In this document: positions 31,401 through 43,400 of the stretch, piece after piece
Layout: every line of letters starts with the position of its first letter
Position numbering within the stretch: position 1 is the first letter of the stretch
Source: Carposina sasakii
Lineage: Eukaryota; Arthropoda; Insecta; Lepidoptera; Carposinidae
Length of the DNA: 64,000 nucleotides
Direction: 5' to 3'
Assembly: GCA_014607495.2 (NCBI GenBank)
Contig: CP053171.1
Location: 2,170,001 to 2,234,000 of the forward strand
The notes under the pieces: model-generated
Seen by the model: only the letters and a program-made list of their open reading frames with translations
What the model was told of the DNA's origin: nothing
The model's database searches: none
Made by a program: the position numbers and the translations under genes

Positions 31401-34400
31401 GTCAGCCACATCTAAATTTTGAGTGGATCAGTGAGCCATTTACTCCTGATGTTAGACCTTTCAATGACTTTTGTTCTGGAATTTTACCAACGTTAAATCT
31501 TTCTTCATCATCAAAAGAATTGGATATTTTTGAGTACTTCGTTGACATAGAATTAATACAAAAGATAGTCGACTTTACTAATAAGTACCATCAATGCTTT
31601 ATTAGAAATGTGGATTTAAGGCAACATTCCAGATTCCAAAATTGGCGTGATGTAACTATATCTGAAATGTACATGTTTTTAGCTATAACAATGCTGATGA
31701 CTCAGAATAGTCGTCATTCCATTGAAGAGCATTGGTCTACTGATCCTTTGTTGAAGTCAGATATTTTTTCCACCCTCATGCCAAGAAACCGCTATTGTTG
31801 TATACTTGGTATGTTGCATTTTAGTAAGCCAGGTCCACGAAATGAAGGAGACGCTATATTAAAAAAAGTTATAGATGTAGCGAATCTCGCTCGACAGAAG
31901 TACCAAGAATCATTCATCCCTTATGAAAAGCTTTGTATTGATGAAAGTATAGTGCCTTTTAAAGGGCGCCTGATAATTAAGCAATATTTACCTAAAAAGC
32001 GAAACCGTTTCGGCATAAAACTTTTCGTGTTGTGTGATGTCAGGACAGGAATCATATTAGATTTTATTATATACTGCGGTGCAGAAACTGAAATAAGACG
32101 TTCCGCAGATTTAGGTGTAAGTGGTTCTGTTGTTTCAACCCTAGTAGAAAGATTTTTCGGGACAAACAGAAAACTTTATATTGACAATTGGTATTCTAGT
32201 CCCAAACTATCATTTTTTTTAAAGCAACATGGCATTCATACTTGTGGTACAGTTAACAAAAACAGATCAGGCATGCCTAAATTCAAAAAGTTGAAAAGGG
32301 GTGAGAAAGAAGCCAAGTACTCCGATCCAATGATGGCGTTAAAATGGTGTGATAAAAAAAATATTCACATGCTTACTACTATTCATAAAAACGAAATGGG
32401 TCCAACTGAAAAAATTGATAGATCTTCGGGTTTGCCCATAATGAAACCAGAATGTATCATTGATTACACTAAGAATATGGGAAGTGTCGATACCGCAGAC
32501 ATGATGATCAGTAACGTTCAGTGTCTACGAAAAACAATTAAATGGTATAAAAAGTTATTTTTTCATATAATTGATATGCACTTGCTGAATTCTTTTTTTA
32601 TATATAAACATTTGAATTCAAATGTGCCCGAGTATAAATTACGTTTGAAAATATTTCAGCAATCTGTAATACGCCAAATCATTCAAAAGTATAAAGGGCA
32701 GTCTGTATTTGAACAAACGATCACTCGGTCAGCTCGTGACCACCCTGCTCGTATTTTGCCAGGTAATTCAGCAGCTCACATGCCTCATTACATACCAAAT
32801 GGTAAAAAACTAAGGTGTAAATTTTGTTCTTCTCGTGGTGTACGGAAAATCACACGTTTTATGTGCACCGTATGTAAAGTGGCTCTGTGTGTGGCGCCGT
32901 GCTCGCAGCTATACCATCAAGCAACACGTCTACACTAATTACGTCAAATATGTAATTTGAATTCAATTAAAAACTTAAAATAAGCCAAGAGTGTCCCTAT
33001 CTTATATATAAATACTAACTAGTGTATACTAATATAGAATATGTTATTAAGTTAAACTTGAAAGGCTTATGTCCACTAGTGCCAAGCATCATTATATTTT
33101 TTTCTACCTAAATCAGTTCAAACCAAGTTACATTATTATGTATTAATTAAATTATTAGAACTACCGATTATTGCCAAATACTGGTAATTTTGGCGACAAA
33201 GTAATTAAAAAAGATTGTTTTGTGTTTATCGATGTACAGTAATCCCAACCCAATTTTTTCTTAAATTGAACATACCTGTGACGCCATGGACCACTAAAGG
33301 TGTCGCGTAGTGCTGTGAACTTTTATTTGTAATAATATAATTTTATTAAAGTTATTTTCTTTATTCACGAAATTTTATTCGGGTTTCCAATAAAAACTGG
33401 TCTAAACTGTTATGAAATGATGTTTTATTTAAGTTTACTTTGTAATAACCACTGTTAATAACCTCAAATTTGGAAAAATAACTAGGTCATAAAAAGTGAC
33501 GTCCCCATCACTAGCGAAAATTTATGTTTTATAGGGCTTGGCGTCGGGCGTGAAGTAGCTCTAGAAAACGCTGGCGTCCAAAAGGTTAAAATCCTGACTC
33601 TGCTTTGCTAAACGTGGTTCTAAAGACCTCTTTTGTGATTCTGCATTATCTGGCAGGCCCATTTTGGGAACATAACCGTGTCGTTATGTGTGTATGTAAT
33701 TTTACTGATTATGCTATACTAGCGGCCGCCCACGACTTCGTTCGTACACGAGAAAGAGCATTACACCCGTGCGAAGCCGGGGTGGGTCCCTAGTTATACA
33801 TGTAAACCTTCCTCTTGAATCACTCTATCTATTTAAAAAAACCGCTTCATAATCCGTTGCGTAGTTTTAAAGATTTAAGCATACATAGGGACGGTTAGGT
33901 TATACATATACCGCGTGGTGCCGGCAGAGTAGAATTCGTACCACCCCATGTCTGCCCGTGGGTATCGTACGAGGCGATTAAGGGTTTCCGGGAGGTGGGC
34001 AGCAGCGCCTCCCGTGTTGACAACATAGTCCAAAATTCAAACTGCGGTCACCAACCCGCCTGCCCAGCGTGGTGACTATGGACAATTACCCCCCATGGCA
34101 GTCTTGTGGCGTACCCTGGGGGAGGCCTACGTCCAGCAGTGGACTGCAATAGGCTGATGATGATGATGAGGGACGGATAGACAGCGACAGCGACTTTGTT
34201 TTATACTATGTGGGTAGTTATGCTATTTGACTGGCTAAGCCGGGTTAGGCCTTTAGGGATCCCCTTAACTGCCGCTAAGTAAATTAATAAAGTCATGCGT
34301 TGAAAGGATCAACCTTTTATTGCGGGATTATACCTTCTATTAATGTCAGGGATACGTTAAATCGATATTTTCGTAGTGACGTTGGACGTTTTTGGATGAC

Positions 34401-37400
34401 CTATTTCCACGAAGTGCGTAATTTGTGGGCCTGTGGTTTCCTTTTATCTTTGGTACATAGTCAAACGTGTATTTCGCCAGATATACATAGATTGATAGCG
34501 CATAGTATTGAATCATTGGTTCATTAATTTCCCGGTCCTCTTCGGGAAAAGAAAAGGAGCACAGAAGTATTTAAAAAAGAAAATCATTTTGCTGTAAATA
34601 CATACTGTATATTTAATGCTAAACGTGGCTGTTGGATCTCTTCCGTGATCCTGCTATGGCTACAAACGCTGTGTGCTACATTTGCTAATAGGTATCAAGT
34701 TACTCGTATCTCCGTCCGTTGTTGTCCTCGGCTAGCGATCGTATAAATCTACAGTCTGTTTCATAGAATAACTCCTATGCCTGAATTAGGAACTACAGTT
34801 AATGTAGTCATATACGCAGTAACTAGCGCCATCATTCAAACTATTTGGTGAAACGCACTTCACTGTTGTCCGTTTCACCGTATAGTTCCGGTGGATGATG
34901 GCGCTAGTTGCTATGTGTATGACCACATTTTCTGATTCACTGCATACAAAAAAATTTTAGTTCCGAATTTAATCATAGGAATTATTCTATAAAACGCACT
35001 TTACTACGTGATTCCCAGCGCGTCGCTGGTAACTGGCATCGTCAGAGACCTTCGGCCTACGCTGGCCGCCTGTGTGGGTGCGGTAAGATTTGACGAAGTT
35101 GCGTAGTTAGATAACCGACGCAGGCTTGTTAGAAATATGCCTATAATAATGGAGAAAACGTAATAATAATTATGCATCGTTGAAATGACTCTTGATACCG
35201 AATTATTTAATGCTTGACTATATTACTAACTACACACAAAATAATAGGGTAGTTTCCTATGGTTGAAACTTAACAACATCTTATTCTTTTCAGAATAAAT
35301 AATCAAAATTATACCTATCTGTAAAATTACAATTTGATTATGTGTTCAAATGAGGTAGTAATAAGCCTTCAAAGTTAAATGTGAAATTAAATGAAAATTA
35401 CAACTGTCCACCTGCATCATTTACAACAACTTTTGTTTAGTGACCATATTTACAAAAGCAATCTTCTTCTATCTATCTACCTAATATCTTCTATGCATAT
35501 AATAAAAATGTAACGGATCGCTGCCTGTACATGGAAGATATATGAGAAAAAATATACGAGACCTTTATCAACGCAATAGTACCCAAAATAATTATTTTTG
35601 GAATTTTTGTATGTTTGTCCGTTTGTCTGTGCGTTTGTGCACGCTAATCTCAGAAACGGCTGAACCGATTTCGATGCAGTTTCCAGTAATATATTGTGAT
35701 GGGACCCACTTAACTTTTTATCCCGGGAAAATGTTTTTATCCCGGATAATTTCGACATTTAATTTTTTCTGTAGTCCACGCGGACTAGTATTTAATATAG
35801 TTGTAGAACAAAAGTTCTTTTACGCGCATACAAGTTAAAGAGTGACGTCACGTCGTGGTAGCCGTTTGTATGGAGCGTTTTTTGGCAAGTTTAAAATGTC
35901 TAGGTGATTTTGAAATCGTTATATCCCGGAAAGTTTTCACGTTAGCGAAGTTTTTCTTTCGCAAATGTTTCTTTTATTTTATGATCTTTCTATATATAAA
36001 AAAAAACTATAAACGACCCTATTATGGAATGGTTAGGTACGAGTACAATGGCGGGCGCCTCTAAAGAGTTCATTACTGATAGAGTTTATTTCAGTGATAA
36101 CTAAGTAATTTTTGTGGTGTCAAAATTATTAATTCAAATTAAATTATTATCTCTCAAGAATCCCCCTTTAGAAAATATACAATGTATAAATAGTATACAA
36201 TAGACATAGGGATATAGACACGGCTGTGTTCCCAGAATGGGATAGCCAGATTTCCAGTATCAGAAGTATTATACAAACTGGTGAGGAATGGCACCTTTGA
36301 ATGTGTAATGTAGTAAACAGCTCAATCTTTTTCCATAGCTATTTTATTGCGTTTCGCATAATCTTGGCCTCATTTCTGTATGCGAATTTGGCGTTACATA
36401 ACTTCCATTATTCGCCGTCAAACAGGTTATACAATCACTTTCAAATGAGATTGTGCGACTGCGTCCTTTTGATTTGATGATATTACTGTAAAGTGCGCAT
36501 AACTTTTTTTTATAATTAAATTGGTCCTTGTTTTTTGCTAGAGGCGTATTTTTAGCGTGGTTTTTTACGCATAAAGATACTGTTTGTTTTCTTACGTCTT
36601 GAATTGGCTACGTTATGTCTGTCTATCCTTCCGGGAAATAGGCGTTATTTTATGTATGTATGTCTGTATGAATCGACTAAGGATATAATTGACGGCAATC
36701 AATGGTATCATTTTTGTACAAGCCTATTTAGATTCTAGTTAGATTCTAACGACACCGTATGAAAATGCATGTAGCTCAAAATTACCGTTTGGCTATGTGT
36801 TTGTTGTTATTTGAAAACACTCCCAACAAAATTAACATTTCACGGTAGATTACCGACTCCATGCTGTTTACCTTAATCTTATTAAAACGTTACTTTTAAA
36901 ACCAAATAGAAATCGCCTTTGGAAATGCAATTTCAAAATGAAAGTGATCGTTTCCTCAAAATATGCCCAAGTATTGCCATGTATCTGTTCCGTTAATGAT
37001 ATTCCCTGTTTACAAGAATTAGCCCTACACCGAGATTAGTCGTAAATACCGATGTATTGTTATCTCGAGAACCGATCACAATAGAGTCTACAAGCTAATC
37101 ATAGTTTTTTTTTACATTCCGTCGCCGCGACACGGCCGACTGCGTCAGCGTGAAATCTCCGGATATGACTCTGCGCCACGGAGAGTGCATTGTTTGCGGA
37201 GTTAGTGCTATGATAATCTCTGAATTATTGTTTATTAACCAATCAATATACATATACACGACTCTGCTCTTTTAATGGGGTAGCCAGAACGCCAGGGTTA
37301 TAAAGAGAATACCACAGCTACGTTAAGCAACATTTCCTTAGTCGACCCTTACAACATGCACGGAAGGAGATGCAGCTGATGTATTCGAGTGAAGCCGCGC

Positions 37401-40400
37401 TTCAGCACAGGATCAACCAATCAATATGTATAAAAACTCTTCCGTTACTGATAACGAATCACACAGCCGAAGCTACTGGGCGTGTAGAAAGCTGTAATTT
37501 ATAATGCAACTTGGAAAATGTAGGGAAGTACTAAGAGGTGCTACATAGGTCTGTTGATTTGACGTTAATCCTAATCCCGTTGATAGAAAGCGGCCTTAAT
37601 TTATAGTAATCATACTTCACATTCTGTTTTTCTATTTTGCTTTATTACATGCATTTTTTTGCCTGTTTATCCTGGCTTACAGGAGTTACATGGGGCGGGA
37701 ATGAGGCGCATTGGCACAAGCTTTAATGCTTTGAAAATCTTTTATAAATAAATGAGTGGTGGGCCAATCCCGGTTGAGTTGGCCTTAATTTGTGCCAACT
37801 CCGTAAAACCTCTATCCTATGCAACTAGAGTCTGAGCTGTAGGCTTCGAATGCGTGCCTAAGTACCGTTTAGTCGAAGATATCTTGTTTTGGCTGTTACG
37901 CAGGCGTTTTGATGTGGCCGTTTAACTCGCAACTTTAAACGGTTTGAATGGTTAAAAAGCTGATTTTAAGGCCAGTCATAGCCATTTCCTACTAGCGTCT
38001 TCAAAGATAAATTATGAAAACATGTGCAAACTATTTCGTAAATTCTTATTATTCTTTTTATCATCATCTTTCTGCCCTTATATCATTATTTATGGGATCG
38101 GCGCAATATGTATAATAAAACCCATATTCTCCACCTCGGGTATAGTGTACACTATTGGACGCTCGCGACTCCGTCCGCGTGGACTACAGAAAAAACAAAA
38201 TGTCGAAATTATCCGGGATAAAAAGTAGCCTATATGTTAAGTGGGATCTGTCACAATATATTCCTGAAAACTGCATCGAAATCGGTTCAGCCGTTTCTGA
38301 TATTAGCGTGCACAAGCGCACAGACAAACAGACTGACGAAAATTCCAAAAATCATTCTTTTGGGTACTGTTGCGTTAATAAAGGTCTCCTATAATATTTT
38401 ATCTCATATATCTTCCATGTACAGACAGCGACCCGTTACATTTTTATGATATATATAGATGTATAGGTAGATGAAATAAGTTTGGTGGCCCGTGACTGGA
38501 CCGAACCTACGCATTCCGACTGAAAGGCGCCTTTAACATTGGGCTATCACCGCAATATTATTATTCTTATTGTACACAAAAGCACCTTGTAATAATTAGA
38601 TTCATGTACATACATATGCAGATACGTCTATTTCTATGTCTTCAGCCTATTGCAGTCCACTGCTGGACGTACGAGTAGACCTCCTCCACGTACGTACGCA
38701 CGTATGCAGGATACGTACAAGTTTAAAACCAAATATCCATAGTAACAACAGAACCCTCGTTGTTGCAGATGGTACGGCTACGAGAAAGACCACAACATCC
38801 TCGTGATGGACCTGCTGGGGCCGTCCATGGAGGATCTGTTCAACTTCTGCACGCGCCAGTTCACCATCAAGACGGTCCTTATGCTCGTAGGTGAGTATGT
38901 GTGTCGATAGCTATCTATATTGACTCTAGATACGTGTGCGTACATTGTAAACATTCAGATGTTAACCAATGTTATTCACAAAATAAATAAATTTATATTC
39001 ACTAATGACCAATTTCAATTCTCGACACTAAAACGATTCTCAGATTTTTTGATTCCTTTGGAATTCTTCATGCAAACAATTTAAAGATTAAATCTGAGAT
39101 GCAAAAATATCTCAAGATGAGTTATTGAAGTACACTTTACAGCACATAACTTAGCCCTGCATTAAGACCGCAGGATCACGGAGATCCTTGCAGCCTCGTT
39201 TAGCGGGGTCATATGTTAATGGTAGCTGAGGGAACGCCCCTGGGTTCTTTAATACAATCGCTCATCGGTGCTTATCGTTCGCCCCTCAGACCAAATGATA
39301 AGCCGCGTGGAGTACGTGCACTGCAAGTGCTTTATCCACCGCGACATCAAGCCGGACAACTTCCTGATGGGCATCGGCCGGCACTGCAACAAGGTGTACA
39401 TGATCGACTTCGGCCTGGCCAAGAAGTTCCGCGACCTGCGCACGCGCGCGCACATCAACTATCGCGAGGATAAGAATCTGACGGGTATGTACATGGAGAA
39501 GGTATAAAAGAGGAGGTGGGACTATGAACTGAGTCGTGTGGCAATCGTGAGGCCATGACGTCATAATAGGGGCGGGGCTTCAGGGCCAGTGTGTGTAACG
39601 CAGTTGCTGTAACCACACGCTTATGCAAGTAGTTTAGCCAGTCACTACAAGGTGGTTTTTATGTAAGGTCCCACTTAACATATAGGCTACTTTTTATCCC
39701 GGGAAAATATTATTATCGCGGATAATTTCGACATTTTGTTTTTTTCTAGTCCACGCGGACTTAGTCGCGGGCGTCCACTAGTAGACGAATATAGGGGATG
39801 GAAACTGCGCAGGGGGTGATTCGTTGCGACAAGATATGAATATAAAGATCTATCGCGACGGTACGTTTCTTGCAAACGCACGTGGACACGTTTCTAATAG
39901 CAGTTTTGGTTGCAGGCACGGCGCGTTACGCGTCCATCAACGCACACCTCGGTATCGAGCAGTCGCGGCGAGACGACATGGAGTCCCTCGGCTATGTACT
40001 TATGTATTTCAATAGGTCAGTATTGCGTTACTTTATTTTCGAACAGATTGACTTAGGGCCGATTTTTCCAAACAGCAGCACCCGTATTTGCTGAGAGCGA
40101 GATGTCTCACTTTTAAACGTCAAATCCACAGAGCTAACTAGACAAGGCAAGTGTTTCTACTTGGTGTATAAAAAGGGATCGCAAACCACTTCTGTCATCC
40201 CTAATTCCTTCAGTCCATGCTCGAGAACGAGTATCTATTCTAATTCTTAAGTCTATTTTTTACATGCAAAATACATCCACTTAGTTTATCTAGTTATTAA
40301 TAGCTCTGTGAATTTGACGTTTAAAAGTGAGACATCTCGCTCTCACCAAATTTATAATACCGGTGCAGATAGCCTGTTAGAGGAATGAAGTTGATGCTGT

Positions 40401-43400
40401 CTCTATTATGATCAAGTTTTAGAGGAAGACAACATAAACTTTATTGCTCTGATAGGTTACCTGACGTTTGGAAAAATCGGTACTGAGTCACACACTAAGA
40501 TACGTAAGGAATTATATCGATACATATTTGCAATACATCAGCCCATATTACAGTTCTCTGCTGGACGTAGACCTCCCCCAGGTCACGTCACAAGGCTACT
40601 GCCATAGAGGGATTTTTGATCATAGTCACAACGATAGGCAGGCGGGTTGGTGACCGCAGCGGTCGGACTATGTTATCAATACGGAAGGCGCTGCTGCCCA
40701 CCTCCCGAAAACCCTTACAGAGAGATCACAGACCTCCATTTTCCTACGGTTCAGACCCACCACTTTCGCTTCATCTACTTCAATTTAATTTTGTTTAATG
40801 GCCACCATTGTGTCGGGCACAGTAGGCTTCATCTGCTTTCACGATGGTCACTTTTCTTGTCACTATAGGGTATTCTAAGGTAGACTTAGGTAATAATTTG
40901 TGCACAACTGGGCATAACTCTAATTATGAATCTCAATGAGATAGGTCAGATATACAACTGCCAATAAATGATTTCGATGCCAATAGCATGCTGACGAGTT
41001 AATAGTTTGTGTTCTATTAATATACAACTTGTCATTATACGTGATGCTGACTGATTATTCTAATGGCCAAATACATTGTCCCATGATAAAACTCAAGTAA
41101 TAAAAAAAGCCAAGTGCAAGTCTGACTCATCTATATAGACTAGATAATCTAGCCAAATTACTTAGATTTTTAGCACTAAAATTAACTTTGTATTCCATAT
41201 GCTATAGGTACCTACGAAACTAACGACCGCACTTCGTTTAAACCAATTTCAAACACACATTCAAACCATAATAAGCTCGGCGTCTACCAAAATTACGCAC
41301 ACATGTAAAACGGCGCCGTCATTACTGTGCTTCAATCTTTGCAGTGGCCAATCGGTTTTATTTACATTAATATCTTTTATTCTACGATATGTTATTCTGT
41401 GAGCCTAGTCTCATAGTGTTGTTGTATCAAACAAAACATAGAAGTAGTGACGTGTCGGTTATCATGTTTCATTAATCATATCAGATAAGGGTCTCGCGGC
41501 CAGTCTGTTTGATGATAAAATATTTATATTTGACGCGTTTTCATGTTTACGATTTTTATTCTGGTTAAACTGTTTTTATCTATTCAATTTACTTAGTGAA
41601 TGTGTAGATATATCCCTTTACCGCGTAAGCATTATAATTATGTATATGTCGTGGCCATATTGTTAAATTGATCATTTCATGAAATGGTCGAGCATTTCAT
41701 GAAGTGGTCGCATTTCATGAAGTGGCCAATTCAATTTGACCAGATCGTTAAATCGTCTACATTTCACGATTTTGTCATCCACGTTTGGCCAAATCGTATT
41801 AACAGGATGTCCATAAAATCCGAATGTGGTAAGAGCTTATATAAATAATATATACCGTACACCATATATAAGTATACCATAAGGTATGATGGTATGATTT
41901 TTTTTGCTATTATTTATGTGATATTTTCACAATATAATATTTAAAAACATAAAAGACTTTACAAAAGCGATTCGCATCTGGCACATCGCCGGACGCTGCC
42001 TGGGCACGCTCGCTCCGCTCGCTCGGCTCGTGCGTCATTTGTCATAGTCTAACCTAACCTAACCTATCGTAATCTAAGGTTTTTGTTTAACAATATTATT
42101 ATAAACCACCATTAAGTCTAATATACATTATACAATATAACACACTATCCGTGAACTTCTTCTGCATAGTCACCCTACTCTCTTTAATTTGTTTTATAAC
42201 CTAAAAAGAAAAATCCGCCATCTTCACACATAAATAAAACGCGCGCAGCGCCTCTACCGGTGATTCATGTAACTATTTTACGATATGACCAATAATCTTG
42301 ACCACTTCATGAAATGATCGGGCGTTTAGTTGCCCATATCGAGAAACGATTTTTAATCATCGATCTGCCCAAACCATATCATGATGTGGCCAATAGACAG
42401 TTGAACTTTTCATGAAATACGACCATTTCATGAAATGCTCGACCATTTCATGAAATGATCAATTCTACGATATGGCCACGACATATATATTATGACGTCT
42501 CTAGATAACCACCGCATGTATGCATCGTTGACGTGTCTTCATAAGGTTTTGCATTCTTCTATTGATTCTCCCTCTCTTCTGTCTCTAATCACAATTAAAA
42601 CTTAATTTAGAGCCCGCGATCACAGCCATAACATCTTTGTTCTTCAAATATATGCCAACAACACCTCCTATTTTATTTAACCCTATAGTAAGAATGTGTC
42701 GTCTATACAACGATATTACGATCAAGCACAGGACTATCGATGTATTTGATTGCAGGCGGCAGAAGTAGCCATAGATAGAACAAGACAACTAAGTGTAGAA
42801 AAAAAACTGAACATAACTGACACATAAGAACATAGTATTTTGCAAAAAAAGTTTGATTCTTTTTTTACAGATACAGGTTGTGTTAATAAAAACGTTTTGC
42901 TTACTCTTTGACGCAGAGGATCACTTCCCTGGCAAGGCTTGAAGGCGATCACCAAGAAGCAGAAATATGAACGCATTAGCGAAAAGAAAATGTCCACTCC
43001 TGTCGAGGTTCTCTGCAAGGTAATTAAACTAATCTTGACTCAAATTAAAGTCTCTATTGAGGGATCGCCCGCCACCGGGCCCTATACCCTCCGCTGACTC
43101 TCGGATCTGCCTACTCATGATCACGAACACAAGACACTACAGTCGCAACGAGAAGCCAGATCCAAGCACCTAGCATGCAACCAGAAATACATAGCTGCTA
43201 ATCCGAAAACCAATTAAAATTTTAATCGACATATGTTTCGCCAACACCCGTGGCATCATCAGGATTAGTTTTCCATGTTAGTTCTATTCCGAATAGTGAC
43301 GCCTGATACAATTCAATATGAAATTAAAGTAATTTTGCTTGTAACATAAAGTTATAAAAATACGTGTATTTAGGTCTTAGATTAAAGATACAGTGACAAC

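Larger units (their letters stand above)
29357..33585 (+). mobile_element. piggyBac-type DNA transposon with two genes (4.2 kb)
   Basis: Flanked by TTAA at 29353-29356 and 33586-33589. Ends CCTTTTGAACGCCA and TGGCGTCCAAAAGG are inverted repeats with one mismatch. Subterminal repeats GACAACTTTAGTTGC and GACAACTTCAGTTGCC lie near the left end. It carries a spliced transposase on + and a divergent ORF on -, sharing a 407-base intergenic region. The transposase intron contains a Helitron fragment, so the element is not brand new, although both frames are intact. Confidence 0.9.

Noticed and set aside
33605..33793. 62-aa ORF
   Set aside because: Spans a repeat fragment and the end of a Helitron-like piece; no conserved protein.
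42045..42068. Interstitial telomere array
   Set aside because: Only three CCTAA units, inside a TIR element. Too short to be a telomere relic; kept only as a property of the element. The same motif occurs near 63010 in short form.
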